A stretch of DNA of 64,000 bases from an uncultured Caproiciproducens sp. (lineage in GTDB: Bacteria; Bacillota; Clostridia; Oscillospirales; Acutalibacteraceae). Below, in pieces: positions 44,587-55,231 of the stretch. Both the position numbers and the translations under genes were made by a program. The DNA lies in assembly GCF_963664915.1 (NCBI RefSeq), contig NZ_OY761810.1, positions 2,370,661 through 2,434,660 of the forward strand, in the 5' to 3' direction. Every line of letters begins with the position of its first letter. Position 1 is the first letter of the stretch. The notes under the pieces were generated by a model. That model ran no database searches. It saw nothing but the letters and a program-made list of their open reading frames with translations, and was not told the origin of the DNA.

Positions 44587-46668
44587 ATGCCAAGGCAGGT
44601 ATCACTTGAATTAACCCGCAATATCGGTATCATGGCTCATATTGATGCCGGAAAAACAACAACAACCGAACGTATCCTGTATTACACAGGTATTAACCAT
44701 AAGATTGGCGAAGTGCATGATGGTGCTGCAACTATGGACTGGATGGTGCAGGAGCAGGAAAGAGGTATTACAATTACTTCTGCTGCTACCACCTGCTTTT
44801 GGAAGGACCATAGAATTAACATCATCGACACCCCGGGCCACGTTGACTTTACTGTTGAAGTTGAGCGCTCATTGCGAGTACTTGACGGTTCTGTAACAGT
44901 CTTCTGTGCCAAGGGCGGTGTTGAGCCGCAGTCAGAGACAGTTTGGCGTCAGGCTGAGGAATATCATGTCCCCCGTATGGCTTATGTAAATAAAATGGAC
45001 ATCATGGGCGCAGATTTTTATCGTGTTGTTCAAATGATGAAAGATCGTCTGAAGTGCAATGCTGTACCGATTCAGCTTCCGATTGGCGCGGAGGATTCCT
45101 TTAAGGGAATTATCGACTTAGTCGAGATGAAAGCTGACGTTTACTATGACGATATGGGCAAGGACATGAAAGTCGAGGATATCCCGGAGGATATGCTTGA
45201 GCTTGCCAACCAGTACCACACAGAACTAATTGAACATGTTGCAGAGCAGGATGACGCTCTGATGGAGAAGTACCTGAACGGGGAGCCCCTGACGAAGGAA
45301 GAAATTATGACGACAATCCGTAAAGCTACGATTGCCAACAAGATTGTTCCTGTTACCTGCGGCACTTCATACAGAAACAAGGGTGTTCAAAAGCTTCTTG
45401 ATGCCATTGTGGCCTATATGCCTGCACCAACAGATGTTGCCGCTATTAAGGGCACAAATCCGGAAACCGGCGAGGAACAGGATTGCCATGCCACTGATGA
45501 CGAGCCTTTCGCTGCTCTTGCATTCAAGATTGCCACAGACCCGTTTGTCGGTAAACTGTGCTTTTTCCGTGTCTATTCCGGTTCCCTGCAGGCAGGTGCC
45601 AGTGTCTATAATTCAACCAAAGACAACAATGAGCGTATTGGCCGTATTCTTCAGATGCACGCCAATCACCGCCAGGATATTGATGTTGTTTATGCCGGTG
45701 ATATTGCGGCTGCGGTTGGTCTTAAAAACACCACAACCGGTGATACACTCTGTGATGAAAAGCATCCTATTATTCTCGAATCCATGGACTTCCCTGACCC
45801 GGTCATCGAAGTTGCTATCGAACCCAAAACGAAGGCCGGACAGGAAAAAATGGGTATCGCTCTTTCAAAACTAGCAGAAGAGGATCCTACCTTTAAGGCA
45901 TATACCCATGAGGAAACTGGCCAAACAATTATCGCCGGAATGGGCGAGCTTCACCTTGAAATTATTGTTGACAGACTGATGCGTGAATTTCACGTGGAGG
46001 CCAATGTCGGTAAGCCGCAGGTATCTTATAAAGAGACCATCCGCGGTAAGGCCGATGTTGACACCAAGTATGCACGTCAGTCCGGCGGCCGCGGCCAGTA
46101 CGGTCATGTAAAGATTCGTATAGAGCCAAATCCGGGCAAAGGCTATGAGTTTGTCAATGCTGTTGTGGGCGGTTCTATTCCTAAAGAATACATTGCTCCG
46201 GTTGACCAGGGTATTCAGGGCGCAATGCTCAGCGGCGTGCTTGCCGCTTATCCTGTCATCGACGTCAAAGTTACTCTTTATGATGGATCGTATCATGAGG
46301 TTGACTCCTCTGAAATGGCATTTAAAATCGCCGGTTCCATGGCTTTTAAAGAGGCTATGAGAAAAGCGGATCCTGTCATTCTAGAGCCAATTATGAAAGT
46401 CAGCGTTACCGTGCCGGAAGAGTACATGGGCGATGTTATGGGTGACCTTAACTCCCGCCGTGGCTTGATTGAAGGCATGGATGCGGTTTCCGGTGCACAG
46501 CAGATCAGGGCAAGTGTTCCGCTTTCCGAAATGTTTGGTTATGCTACCGATATGCGTTCCAAAACACAGGGCAGAGGCCAGTTTGTTATGGAGCCTTCCA
46601 CTTCTAAGGAAGTTCCGAAGTTTGTATCGGAGAACATCATTTCCTCTCGGAACAAAAAGTCTGAATAA
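44587..46668 (+). CDS. fusA: elongation factor G
   Basis: 693 residues. GTPase motifs [40 protein letters not shown] and [10 protein letters not shown]; domains III-V complete with [10 protein letters not shown] and RRGLIEGM. Ribosomal translocase. ATG 44587 after AAGGAGG, 71 nt after rpsG. Confidence 0.97.
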   Translation: MPRQVSLELTRNIGIMAHIDAGKTTTTERILYYTGINHKIGEVHDGAATMDWMVQEQERGITITSAATTCFWKDHRINIIDTPGHVDFTVEVERSLRVLDGSVTVFCAKGGVEPQSETVWRQAEEYHVPRMAYVNKMDIMGADFYRVVQMMKDRLKCNAVPIQLPIGAEDSFKGIIDLVEMKADVYYDDMGKDMKVEDIPEDMLELANQYHTELIEHVAEQDDALMEKYLNGEPLTKEEIMTTIRKATIANKIVPVTCGTSYRNKGVQKLLDAIVAYMPAPTDVAAIKGTNPETGEEQDCHATDDEPFAALAFKIATDPFVGKLCFFRVYSGSLQAGASVYNSTKDNNERIGRILQMHANHRQDIDVVYAGDIAAAVGLKNTTTGDTLCDEKHPIILESMDFPDPVIEVAIEPKTKAGQEKMGIALSKLAEEDPTFKAYTHEETGQTIIAGMGELHLEIIVDRLMREFHVEANVGKPQVSYKETIRGKADVDTKYARQSGGRGQYGHVKIRIEPNPGKGYEFVNAVVGGSIPKEYIAPVDQGIQGAMLSGVLAAYPVIDVKVTLYDGSYHEVDSSEMAFKIAGSMAFKEAMRKADPVILEPIMKVSVTVPEEYMGDVMGDLNSRRGLIEGMDAVSGAQQIRASVPLSEMFGYATDMRSKTQGRGQFVMEPSTSKEVPKFVSENIISSRNKKSE

Positions 46669-46682
46669 CTTGCAAAATATGC

Positions 46683-46711
46683 TTGATTTTTTTCAGTGTT
46701 ATTGATAAAAT
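46683..46711 (+). promoter_or_regulatory. sigma-A promoter of tuf
   Basis: TTGATT (46683-46688), 17-nt spacer, TAAAAT (46706-46711), 59 nt before the tuf start; allows tuf to be transcribed apart from fusA. Confidence 0.6.
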
Positions 46712-46770
46712 GATATGCATAGCTTAAATATTAAAATTTATTATCGTATAAATAAAAAGGAGGAATTCCA

Positions 46771-47976
46771 ATGGCAAAGGCAAAATTTGACAGAACAAAA
46801 CCCCACGTAAACATTGGCACCATTGGTCACGTTGACCATGGAAAGACCACGTTAACTGCAGCCATCACCAAAGTTCTTAACTTTAGCGGTGAAGCTGATT
46901 TCGTTGACTACGCAAATATTGATAAGGCTCCTGAAGAGAGAGAGCGCGGTATTACAATCAACACAGCTCACGTTGAGTATCAGACCCCTGCTCGTCACTA
47001 TGCTCACGTTGACTGCCCAGGCCATGCCGATTATGTCAAGAACATGATCACAGGTGCTGCTCAGATGGACGGCGCAATCCTTGTTGTATCTGCTGCTGAC
47101 GGCCCAATGCCTCAGACCAGAGAGCACATCCTTCTCGCCCGCCAGGTTGGTGTGCCACATATTGTTGTATTTATGAATAAGGTTGATCAGGTTGATGATC
47201 CTGAATTGCTTGACCTTGTTGAGATGGAAATCCGCGATCTTCTGAACGAGTACGAGTTCCCTGGCGATGATACACCAATCATCCGCGGTTCTGCTCTTGC
47301 TGCTCTTGAATCTAAATCTACTGATTTGGATGCTCCTGAGTATAAGTGCATTCATGAGTTAATGGACGCTGTTGATAGCTTCATTCCTACTCCTGAGCGT
47401 AAGTCTGACCTTCCTTTCCTTATGCCTGTTGAAGACGTTTTCACAATTACCGGTCGTGGAACTGTTGCCACCGGCAGAGTTGACCGCGGCAGAGCCAAGG
47501 TTGGCGAAGAAGTTGAAATCGTTGGTTTAACTGAAGAGCGCAGAAAGTCTGTTATTACAGGTCTTGAAATGTTCAAGAAAACGCTTGACTTTGCTGAGGC
47601 TGGCGATAATGTCGGTGTTCTTCTCCGTGGTATTCAGAGAACTGATGTCGAGCGCGGCCAGGTTCTTGCAAAGCCGGGCACGATTCATCCTCATACAAAA
47701 TTCCGCGGCCAGGTTTATGTACTGACTAAGGATGAAGGCGGACGTCATACTCCGTTTTTCAACAACTACCGCCCACAGTTCTATTTCAGAACGACAGACG
47801 TTACCGGTGTTATCTCCCTGCCGGAAGGCACTGAGATGTGCATGCCTGGCGATAATGTCGAAATGGATGTTGATTTGATTACCCCAATTGCTATTGAAGA
47901 GGGCCTTCGTTTTGCTATCCGTGAGGGTGGTCATACAGTTGGTTCCGGCGTTGTTATTAAGATTAACGCTCAATAA
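46771..47976 (+). CDS. tuf: elongation factor Tu
   Basis: 401 residues. [49 protein letters not shown] (G4) and GSALAALES (G5); domains 2 and 3 complete. Delivers aminoacyl-tRNA to the ribosome. The gene has a strong AAGGAGG and its own promoter, and ends at a strong terminator. Confidence 0.97.
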   Translation: MAKAKFDRTKPHVNIGTIGHVDHGKTTLTAAITKVLNFSGEADFVDYANIDKAPEERERGITINTAHVEYQTPARHYAHVDCPGHADYVKNMITGAAQMDGAILVVSAADGPMPQTREHILLARQVGVPHIVVFMNKVDQVDDPELLDLVEMEIRDLLNEYEFPGDDTPIIRGSALAALESKSTDLDAPEYKCIHELMDAVDSFIPTPERKSDLPFLMPVEDVFTITGRGTVATGRVDRGRAKVGEEVEIVGLTEERRKSVITGLEMFKKTLDFAEAGDNVGVLLRGIQRTDVERGQVLAKPGTIHPHTKFRGQVYVLTKDEGGRHTPFFNNYRPQFYFRTTDVTGVISLPEGTEMCMPGDNVEMDVDLITPIAIEEGLRFAIREGGHTVGSGVVIKINAQ

Positions 47977-47996
47977 GCTGAATTTTCGTATGATTA

Positions 47997-48030
47997 GACC
48001 CTGTCCCTTCTTAGGGACAGGGTCTTTTTA
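47997..48030 (+). terminator. intrinsic terminator after tuf
   Basis: 12-bp stem GACCCTGTCCCT / AGGGACAGGGTC (47997-48008 with 48013-48024), 4-nt loop, T tract 48025-48029. Confidence 0.95.
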
Positions 48031-48163
48031 CGTTTCTATTCCTTTTTATAAAACCTGTGTTATAATATAAATATTCATGCGGATTTCTGTCTAAATCAGC
48101 GATTGTATCGTATTTGAAATTTGTAATCAGGATCATACAACTTTATTTATTAGGGGTTTTTAA

Positions 48164-49402
48164 ATGAAAAGCGATCAAAACAATAAGTCACAGTTGATTT
48201 TCCGTACATCCTTAGCGGTGCTTTTGGTTGGTATTTGTGTTACTTCTCTTGCATTATTCTTACAGAGCACAAATTATATAAAAGCACAAACTGCGTCTGA
48301 AGTGTCGACTCCTGTCAAAACACCGGTGTCTTCGCAAGTGGAATCCAAACCAACCCCAAAGCCGGTTTCCATTACGATTTTGGGTGTCGGTGACGATTTG
48401 ATTCACGATGTGATTTATAAGCAGGCGCAAAGCCGGGCAGGCGGAAAAGGATATGATTTTTCACCGGTATATGCGCGAATCGCTGATGATATTAAAAATG
48501 CGGATATTTCCGTGATTAATCAGGAAACGCCGATTGCGGGGAAAATTTCGGCTCCGTCAGGCTATCCGCGGTTCAATTCGCCTACTGAATTAGGGGATGA
48601 ACTGGTTAATCTGGGGTTTGATGTTATCAATCATGCCAATAATCATGTGCTTGACCAAAATGAAAAAGGATTGGCCGCTACGCTTGACTATTGGGCAACC
48701 AAGCCGTCGGTAAAAGTGGTAGGTGCCTACCGGAATAACGAGGATTTACAAAATATCCGCATTGTTGAGTCCAAGGGGATCAAAACCGCCCATATCGGCA
48801 TTACGGAAATGACAAACGGCCTTTACCTCCCTAAAAATTCAAATTATAGGCTTATTTATGCCAACAATACCGCCCTTGTCGAGCAACTGATCAAAAAAGC
48901 GAAATCCATGGCGGATGTGGTGGTGATTTCTGTTCATTGGGGAAATGAAAACACCTATACGCTGTCGGATAAACAAAAAACACTTGCACAGAATATGGTC
49001 GATTGGGGAGCGGATATTATTTTCGGGAACCATCCTCATGTGCTGCAAAAATTGACAGTGTTGACGCGAAAAGACGGTACAAAATGCCCTGTTATTTTTG
49101 CATTTGGAAATCTTGTTTCGGCCCAGCAGAGCGGAGACAATATGGTCAGCGGACTTTTGACCGTTACTATGACGAAGGACTTTACGACAAACAAAACCAC
49201 TTTTACAGATATGAAATTCAAACCAATTGTCACACAATATGGCAAACGGTGCACAAATATCACCATTTATCCGCTGAGTGAATACACGGATGCGCTGGCT
49301 GCCGCCCATGGCGTAAAACGGTACACGCCCGCTTTCAGTCTCAAATATATCAATGCTATTGTGAATAAAAACATACCGAAAGAATATCTGCAAAAAGATT
49401 GA
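48164..49402 (+). CDS. CapA-family (poly-gamma-glutamate type) metallophosphatase-like protein
   Basis: 412 residues. N-terminal signal anchor (about 16-38), Pro/Ser/Thr linker, then a CapA/PgsA domain: ILGVGDDLIHD, INQETPIAG, FDVINHANNHVLDQ, VVVISVHWGNENT and WGADIIFGNHPHVLQK. The His/Asp/Asn set implies a calcineurin-like metal site. The family is linked to capsule or cell-envelope metabolism. No cap or pgs partners are adjacent, so the exact role is open. Confidence 0.85.
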   Translation: MKSDQNNKSQLIFRTSLAVLLVGICVTSLALFLQSTNYIKAQTASEVSTPVKTPVSSQVESKPTPKPVSITILGVGDDLIHDVIYKQAQSRAGGKGYDFSPVYARIADDIKNADISVINQETPIAGKISAPSGYPRFNSPTELGDELVNLGFDVINHANNHVLDQNEKGLAATLDYWATKPSVKVVGAYRNNEDLQNIRIVESKGIKTAHIGITEMTNGLYLPKNSNYRLIYANNTALVEQLIKKAKSMADVVVISVHWGNENTYTLSDKQKTLAQNMVDWGADIIFGNHPHVLQKLTVLTRKDGTKCPVIFAFGNLVSAQQSGDNMVSGLLTVTMTKDFTTNKTTFTDMKFKPIVTQYGKRCTNITIYPLSEYTDALAAAHGVKRYTPAFSLKYINAIVNKNIPKEYLQKD

Positions 49403-49448
49403 CACTTTTCTTTCAGAATGATATAATATTATCAAATAAAATAGTTGT

Positions 49449-49567
49449 CTTCGGGGCGGGGTGTAATTCCCCACCGGCGGTAAAGCGGCGCAAGCCGACG
49501 AGCCCGCGAGCGAAAGCTGATTTGGTTCAATTCCAAAGCCGACGGTATAGTCCGGATGGAAGAAGAT
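49449..49567 (+). ncRNA. FMN (RFN) riboswitch
   Basis: Contains the conserved RFN blocks in order: GGGGCGGGGTG..AATTCCCCACCGGCGGT, GCAAGCCGACGAGCCCGCGAG and the GACGGTATAGTCCGGATGG region, closing with GGAAGAAGA against the 5' TCTTCGGG. Located in the 339-nt gap before ribU and followed by an expression-platform terminator. Confidence 0.95.
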
Positions 49568-49588
49568 TGCGCTTTTTTGCGTACTTTC

Positions 49589-49619
49589 GTCCCACAGTCT
49601 TACTGTGGGACTTTTTTTC
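49589..49619 (+). terminator. riboswitch expression-platform terminator
   Basis: 10-bp stem GTCCCACAGT / ACTGTGGGAC (49589-49598 with 49602-49611) and eight Ts. Expected to form when FMN is bound, stopping ribU transcription. Confidence 0.9.
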
Positions 49620-49741
49620 GTTGGCAACTAAAAGAGGAGATTTTCGGATGAAAACCAAATAGCCCGCATTTTCCAAGTATTATTTTAGAACCCTGCATCG
49701 CATAACAAAAATACTTTAATCGATAGAAGATAGGAGAAATT

Positions 49742-50377
49742 ATGAATACGATAACAAATGAAAAAAGGGCGGCTAAAATATTTGACGCCAGAGGAATTGC
49801 ACAAATTGGCGTTCTGTCTGCCATTGCCGCCGTGTTAATGGTGATTGAAATACCGCTCTGGTTTGCCCCGAGTTTTTATAAGATTGATTTGAGCGAACTT
49901 CCGGTTTTGATCGGCAGCTTCGCAATGGGTCCATTTGCCGGCGTCGTAATTGAACTGATAAAGGTCTTGCTGTATCTCTTTATTCATGGCAGTACAACTG
50001 GAGGGGTAGGCGATCTTGCGAATTTTGTCATTGGGTGCTCGTTTGTTGTCCCCAGTGCGCTGATCTACAGATACCATAAATCAAAAAGAGCTGCACTGAT
50101 CGGCATGGCGATCGGAACGCTCACCTTAATTGTAGTGGGAAGCCTGCTGAATGCGTTCGTATTGCTGCCGTTTTATGCCAAGGTTTTCAATATGCCGCTT
50201 GATGCGCTTGTTGGCATGGGTCATGTGGTGAATTCATCGATTAATGATCTGCCGACCTTTGTATTGCTTGCCGTAGCGCCTTTCAATTTATTAAAGGGTG
50301 TAATGGTGTCCGCTGTAACGATGTTAGTTTATAAGCGAGTAAGTCCTATTCTACATAACAAAGCAGCCAGAAGGTAG
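49742..50377 (+). CDS. ribU: ECF transporter S component, riboflavin-specific
   Basis: 211 residues with about six hydrophobic helices. IGVLSAIAAVLMVIEIPLWFAP and KIDLSELPVLIGSFAMGPFAG near the N-terminus are RibU signatures; the S component captures riboflavin and uses a shared EcfAA'T module located elsewhere. The FMN riboswitch directly upstream confirms vitamin B2 specificity. Confidence 0.93.
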   Translation: MNTITNEKRAAKIFDARGIAQIGVLSAIAAVLMVIEIPLWFAPSFYKIDLSELPVLIGSFAMGPFAGVVIELIKVLLYLFIHGSTTGGVGDLANFVIGCSFVVPSALIYRYHKSKRAALIGMAIGTLTLIVVGSLLNAFVLLPFYAKVFNMPLDALVGMGHVVNSSINDLPTFVLLAVAPFNLLKGVMVSAVTMLVYKRVSPILHNKAARR

Positions 50378-50494
50378 ATAGGGCATTGTTAATAAAATAC
50401 ATTTTATTAATTGAAAAAAAATATACTTTGCAGATTTTGTATATTTACTAAAAAATATCTATATGATATAATTACATCGTAAAATTAAATATGT

Positions 50495-50591
50495 CCTTAT
50501 CAAGAGTGACGGAGGGAACAGGCCCGATGATGTCCGGCAACCTACAGTGAGTAAGGTGCCAATTCCTGCGGTAAAGCCGAAAGATGAGGTA
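50495..50591 (+). ncRNA. SAM-I (S-box) riboswitch
   Basis: S-box core visible: CTTATCAAGAGTGACGGAGGGA, GGCCCGATGATG, CCGGCAACC, AAGGTGCCAATTCC and the closing GATGAGG. Placed 75 nt before metK. Confidence 0.95.
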
Positions 50592-50598
50592 ATGATAC

Positions 50599-50636
50599 AT
50601 GCCGTTCGGATTTTCCGGGCGGCATTTTAATTTTTA
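50599..50636 (+). terminator. S-box expression-platform terminator
   Basis: 12-bp stem ATGCCGTTCGGA / TCCGGGCGGCAT (50599-50610 with 50614-50625, wobble pairs), followed by a T-rich run. Off-switch for metK at high SAM. Confidence 0.85.
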
Positions 50637-50665
50637 ACATTCAATATTTTTAGGAGGATTTATCA

Positions 50666-51850
50666 ATGGCCAAACATTTTTTTACATCAGAATCTGTAAC
50701 TGAGGGACATCCGGACAAGCTGTGCGACCAGATTGCCGATGCCGTGCTTGATGAAATTATTGCGCAGGACCCGCAAGCCCACGTTGCCTGTGAAGTGACG
50801 GCGACGACGGGCGTTATCCATGTTATGGGGGAAATTTCAACCGATTGTTATGTGGACATTGCATCAATAGCAAGGCAGGTGGTTAAAGATATCGGCTATG
50901 ATGATCCTGCCTGCGGATTTGACGGCAATACTTGCGGTGTCATCACCTCAATTGATATTCAGTCGCCCGATATCGCAATGGGTGTGAACCAGTCCTATGA
51001 GGCAAAGCAGGGTGCAACGGATGAAAACGATGTGATTGGTGCAGGCGATCAGGGAATGATGTTTGGGTATGCCTGCGACGAAACACCGGAGCTGATGCCT
51101 CTTGCCATTTCGCTTGCGCACAGACTGGCAAAGCGCTTGAGCGGGGTCAGAAAGGACGGTACGCTTTCCTATTTAAGACCGGACGGTAAGACACAGGTCA
51201 CCGTCGAATATGATGGTGACGAACCGGTGCGCGTTGATACTGTTGTAGTTTCCACACAGCATGATCCGGATGTCACTTTGGAGCAAATCAGAAAAGATAT
51301 TATCGAAAATGTTATCAAGGCCGTTATTCCGGTAAAATGGCTGGATGAGAAAACTAAGTTTTATGTGAATCCTACCGGACGTTTTGTTATTGGCGGCCCT
51401 GTGGGGGACAGCGGACTGACAGGAAGAAAAATTATCGTTGATACTTACGGCGGCTACGGCAGGCATGGCGGCGGTGCTTTTTCGGGAAAGGATCCGACAA
51501 AGGTAGACCGTTCCGCGGCGTACGCGGCGCGTTACGCGGCAAAGAACATCGTTGCTGCGGGACTTGCCAAAAAATGTGAAATCCAGATTGCCTACGCAAT
51601 TGGTGTTGCAAGGCCCGTTTCCATTATGGTGGAAACATTTGGCACTTCGGAATACAGCAACGATGAGCTTTCAGCAGCGGTTGAGAAGGTGTTTGACCTT
51701 CGTCCGACTGCGATTATCCGCGATTTGAATCTGCGCCGCCCGATTTACCGCGCTATTTCTAATTACGGCCATATGGGCCGAGAGGACTTGCATATGGCGT
51801 GGGAGAAACGAGATAAGGTTGACGCATTAAAAGCCGCATTGGTAAAATAA
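50666..51850 (+). CDS. metK: S-adenosylmethionine synthetase
   Basis: 394 residues. [21 protein letters not shown], the ATP-binding [12 protein letters not shown] and the phosphate-loop [23 protein letters not shown] are all intact. Makes SAM from Met and ATP. Regulated by the S-box upstream. ATG 50666 after AGGAGG. Confidence 0.97.
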   Translation: MAKHFFTSESVTEGHPDKLCDQIADAVLDEIIAQDPQAHVACEVTATTGVIHVMGEISTDCYVDIASIARQVVKDIGYDDPACGFDGNTCGVITSIDIQSPDIAMGVNQSYEAKQGATDENDVIGAGDQGMMFGYACDETPELMPLAISLAHRLAKRLSGVRKDGTLSYLRPDGKTQVTVEYDGDEPVRVDTVVVSTQHDPDVTLEQIRKDIIENVIKAVIPVKWLDEKTKFYVNPTGRFVIGGPVGDSGLTGRKIIVDTYGGYGRHGGGAFSGKDPTKVDRSAAYAARYAAKNIVAAGLAKKCEIQIAYAIGVARPVSIMVETFGTSEYSNDELSAAVEKVFDLRPTAIIRDLNLRRPIYRAISNYGHMGREDLHMAWEKRDKVDALKAALVK

Positions 51851-51861
51851 GCATAGCACTT

Positions 51862-51899
51862 AATCACCTCATCACATAAACTGTGGTGAGGTGATTTTT
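51862..51899 (+). terminator. terminator of metK that contains the next gene's ribosome binding site
   Basis: A 14-bp stem (51862-51875 with 51883-51896, one wobble) followed by five Ts. Its 3' arm is the GAGGTGAT ribosome binding site of the gene starting at 51900, so RNA that reads through is folded with that site sequestered. Confidence 0.7.
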
Positions 51900-52235
51900 A
51901 TGCTTGAGATCATATCAAAAATACTTTTTGTTCTTTTGGCAATCATCGGAGCCGTTGAAATCGTAAGAAACATCATTTTTTGGATGCTTAGGCCTTCCCG
52001 GCCGGGTAAACTTTATCTGGTTGTTTCGGTAGAAGGTCATGACGAAAGTGCTGAAATGATGCTGGAAAGCGCGATTGAAAGGCTGAAATGGATTCGTGGC
52101 GAAGAAAAAATGTTAATCTGTCTTGATAAAGGGATGGATGAAGAAACAAACGTGGTTTGCAGAATTATTTCCAACCGGAATCCGGGTGTGGAGGTCTGCA
52201 CACCGGAAGAACTGCCGGATATTCTATGTCAATAA
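51900..52235 (+). CDS. hypothetical membrane-anchored protein
   Basis: 111 residues, no family recognised. One N-terminal transmembrane helix (about 4-29) then a soluble domain with LYLVVSVEGHDESAEMMLESAIERL, EEKMLICLDKGMDEET and the CTPEELPDIL end, giving an alternating alpha/beta pattern. ATG 51900 has GAGGTGA 6 nt upstream, itself inside the metK terminator hairpin. Conserved-looking codon use suggests a real gene; its expression may be weak or conditional. Confidence 0.7.
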   Translation: MLEIISKILFVLLAIIGAVEIVRNIIFWMLRPSRPGKLYLVVSVEGHDESAEMMLESAIERLKWIRGEEKMLICLDKGMDEETNVVCRIISNRNPGVEVCTPEELPDILCQ

Positions 52236-52300
52236 ATTTGCAAATACATAGCTCATGTATTATACTGAATTAATGAATAATAAAATACTGAGGGAGTTCA

Positions 52301-54517
52301 ATGCGGGAAGATAAGCTGCTTGAAATGACCGGCTCTGTGGAGCAGGTCATTTTTAAAAATGAAAAAAACGGATATGCCATCATAGAAATTAATAACGGGG
52401 AAGAACTGGTTACGGTTGTTGGTACCATGCCATGGGTCAGTGTCGGTGAAGAAGTGCGTGTCGTCGGCAATTGGATCAACAATCCGAACTACGGAACCCA
52501 GTTTAAAGTGGAGGGTTTTGAGCGCTCAAAACCCTCCACGGCGGCTGCCATGCTTAAATATCTGTCATCGGGTGCGATTCGGGGCATTGGGCCGGGCACC
52601 GCCGGCAAGATTGTGGACATGTTCGGTATGAATGCGTTGCAGGTGCTTGAAGAGGAACCGCAACGCCTTTGCGCCATTAAAGGCATTACAAAGACAAAAG
52701 CTCAGAAAATGAGTGACGAGTTCAAAAAAATACACGGCATTAAAGAAATTATGCTTTATTTAAGCAGTTATGGCATTTCACCTGAAGAGGCTGTCAGGGT
52801 CTGGAAGCTTTTCGGGCCCCAGTCTGCCGAGCGTGTGCAGGAGGACCCCTACTGCCTGTGCGAGGATGGGCTTGAAATCGGTTTTGAACGTGCCGACGAC
52901 ATCGCCGCTTCGCTTGAGCGGCCGCAGGACGACGGCTGCAGAGTGCGTGCCGGTATCCTGCATGTTTTAAAGCACAATATTGGCAATGGGCACACCTGTT
53001 TGCCTGTTGACAAGCTTTTAGCGGCTTCGGTGAGAATGCTTGGCATTGAAACGGAGCTTGCGTTTGATACGCTTGAAGCTTTGAAAGCGGAAACTTCGGT
53101 CGTTTCTGTCGATTTTGAAGGACGGGAGTACATTTTTACCCCAAAGCTGTACCGTTCAGAGCTTTATGCGGCCGGTCGGCTGAATATGATGCTTCGTTTT
53201 CCGGCACAATCCATCATTGGAATTGACAATTACATTGTCAATATAGAAGAGACTTTTCACATTCAATATGCCGCCGGACAGAAACAGGCCATTAAAGAAG
53301 CTCTATCGAAGGGAATGCTCATTTTAACGGGAGGGCCTGGGACCGGAAAAACGACGACGCTCAATGCGATTATTAAAATCCTTGAGCTGAAAGGGGAAAA
53401 GGTCCTTCTCACCGCTCCGACCGGCAGGGCCGCTAAACGGATGTCTGAATTAACGGGGCAGGAAGCTAAAACAATTCATCGTTTGCTTCAGGTTGAATGG
53501 GATGCGAACGACATGCCCGTATTTTCTAAAAATGAGAAAAATCTTTTGGAATGTGACGCTCTGGTCATAGATGAGCTGTCTATGGTGGATACTAATATTT
53601 TTGAAGCCGTTTTGCGTGCCCTGCCGCTTGGATGCCGTCTGATTATGGTCGGCGACTGTGACCAGCTTCCGTCTGTCGGGCCGGGCAATGTGCTTGGTGA
53701 TTTGATTGCCACCGGGCTTTTGCCCGTCGTACAGCTTGACCAGATTTTTCGTCAGTCCATGCAGAGCCTGATCGTTACAAACGCGCACAAAATTGTAAAA
53801 GGGCAAATGCCGGAACTCACTACCAGAAACAGTGATTTTTTCTTTCTGCCGAATGGATCTCCTTCTGAAATCAGTTCGATGATTGTTGACCTGTGTGCTT
53901 CACGTCTGCCTGCAAGCTATGAATATTCGCCTCTTACGGATATACAGGTGCTGTCACCAGCCAGAAAGGGAGAGCTTGGTACTGTGGAACTGAACAAAAA
54001 GCTTCAGGCGGTGATCAATCCTCCGGATAAAACAAAAAACGAGATTACCATTAACGGCATCCTTTTCCGTGAAGGCGACAAGGTGATGCAGATTAGAAAT
54101 GACTACAACCTTACGTGGATAAAACCTGACGGAACGAGCGGAGAAGGTGTTTTTAACGGCGACCTTGGCATACTCTGCGGCATTGACCGACGCGCCTCCA
54201 CCATAACGGTGCAGATGGACGACCGTATTGTGTTGTATGAACTGGAAATCGCGGCGGAACTTGAGCTTGCTTATGCAATGACTGTGCATAAAAGCCAGGG
54301 AAATGAGTTTACAGCCGTCGTCATGCCCATGTACCAGGGAGCGCCCCAGCTTTCCTACAGAAATTTGCTGTATACTGCGATTACACGTGCAAGATCCCTG
54401 TTGATCCTTGTGGGATCTCAAAATGCGATTGAGCGTATGGTTGAGAACAATAAAAAAATGCGCCGTTACTCCGGACTTTATTACTTTCTGACCGGAGGCG
54501 CGAAAAATGAGGCTTAA
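52301..54517 (+). CDS. recD2: RecD2-type ATP-dependent DNA helicase
   Basis: 738 residues. N-terminal OB-like and helix-hairpin-helix region (about 1-200), then superfamily 1 motifs: GGPGTGKTTTLNAI (I), APTGRAAKRM (Ia), VIDELSMVD (II), GDCDQLPSVGPG (III), YAMTVHKSQGNEF (V) and YTAITRARSLL (VI). 5'-3' helicase for DNA repair and recombination, independent of RecBC. Overlaps comF by 11 nt. Confidence 0.94.
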   Translation: MREDKLLEMTGSVEQVIFKNEKNGYAIIEINNGEELVTVVGTMPWVSVGEEVRVVGNWINNPNYGTQFKVEGFERSKPSTAAAMLKYLSSGAIRGIGPGTAGKIVDMFGMNALQVLEEEPQRLCAIKGITKTKAQKMSDEFKKIHGIKEIMLYLSSYGISPEEAVRVWKLFGPQSAERVQEDPYCLCEDGLEIGFERADDIAASLERPQDDGCRVRAGILHVLKHNIGNGHTCLPVDKLLAASVRMLGIETELAFDTLEALKAETSVVSVDFEGREYIFTPKLYRSELYAAGRLNMMLRFPAQSIIGIDNYIVNIEETFHIQYAAGQKQAIKEALSKGMLILTGGPGTGKTTTLNAIIKILELKGEKVLLTAPTGRAAKRMSELTGQEAKTIHRLLQVEWDANDMPVFSKNEKNLLECDALVIDELSMVDTNIFEAVLRALPLGCRLIMVGDCDQLPSVGPGNVLGDLIATGLLPVVQLDQIFRQSMQSLIVTNAHKIVKGQMPELTTRNSDFFFLPNGSPSEISSMIVDLCASRLPASYEYSPLTDIQVLSPARKGELGTVELNKKLQAVINPPDKTKNEITINGILFREGDKVMQIRNDYNLTWIKPDGTSGEGVFNGDLGILCGIDRRASTITVQMDDRIVLYELEIAAELELAYAMTVHKSQGNEFTAVVMPMYQGAPQLSYRNLLYTAITRARSLLILVGSQNAIERMVENNKKMRRYSGLYYFLTGGAKNEA

Positions 54518-55172
54518 GCTTTTTTCCGTGCTGTTGGATTTAATTTTCCCGCCGAGGTGTATTTTTTGCCGCGGAATTGCTTTGTCAGGTAATCGGATCT
54601 GTGAAAAATGCACTGACGAAATTTCGCATATGACTGCTGATAAATGTATTTATTTACCTGTTGCTGGAGAAACTGTTTTATGTACTGCACCTTATCTGTA
54701 TCAAGGCAAAATCAGGGAATCCATTATTCGGTTTAAGTTTTACGGTCAGCAGCATTTTGCGGATTTTTATGCGGCAGGCATGTCCGAGCAGGTTAGGAAA
54801 AACTGCCCGGATTCACAGTTTGACACTGTCACGCCCGTTCCCATATCTTCCGAGAGATATAAAGTAAGAGGATATAACCAATCCGAGCTTCTTGCAAGGG
54901 CGGTTGCAGAGTGTCTTCAGCTTCCATTTGGCGAATATCTGGTTAAAATCAAGGATAACAGAGAGCAGCACAAATTAAGCAAAAAAGATCGCCGCAGCAA
55001 TGTCAGTGGTGTATACCTGCCGAAAGACAGAGATAAGATTGCCGGGAAGAGCATCCTTTTGATCGACGACATTGTTACGACGGGAGCAACGCTCAGAGAA
55101 TGTGCTTCCGTTCTGCTGCAAAGCGGGGCAAAACAGGTGATGTGTGCGGCGGTTGCCTATGTTGTGCGATAA
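54507..55172 (+). CDS. comF: ComF-family phosphoribosyltransferase-like protein
   Basis: 221 residues. N-terminal zinc ribbon with four cysteines (CIFCRGIA..NRICEKCTDE) and a C-terminal PRTase fold with the PRPP-loop ILLIDDIVTTGATLREC. Family is tied to DNA uptake and, more broadly, to DNA repair. Coupled to recD2, a pairing frequently seen in Clostridia. ATG 54507. Confidence 0.9.
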   Translation: MRLKLFSVLLDLIFPPRCIFCRGIALSGNRICEKCTDEISHMTADKCIYLPVAGETVLCTAPYLYQGKIRESIIRFKFYGQQHFADFYAAGMSEQVRKNCPDSQFDTVTPVPISSERYKVRGYNQSELLARAVAECLQLPFGEYLVKIKDNREQHKLSKKDRRSNVSGVYLPKDRDKIAGKSILLIDDIVTTGATLRECASVLLQSGAKQVMCAAVAYVVR

Positions 55173-55173
55173 G

Positions 55174-55202
55174 TTGAAAAATCCTGTATTTTGTACTATA
55201 AT
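55174..55202 (+). promoter_or_regulatory. sigma-A promoter of the mreB-like gene
   Basis: TTGAAA (55174-55179), 17-nt spacer, TATAAT (55197-55202), beginning directly after the comF stop. Confidence 0.75.
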
Positions 55203-55231
55203 ATTGATGAATATAGATTGGATGTGATTAT

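Noticed and set aside
48839-49627. 262-codon open frame on the minus strand over the CapA-type gene and FMN riboswitch
   Set aside because: No family motifs, no good ribosome binding site, and it runs antisense to a clear gene and a structured RNA.
53954-54613. 219-codon minus-strand frame across recD2/comF
   Set aside because: Antisense to two motif-verified coupled genes; composition is a mirror of their codons.
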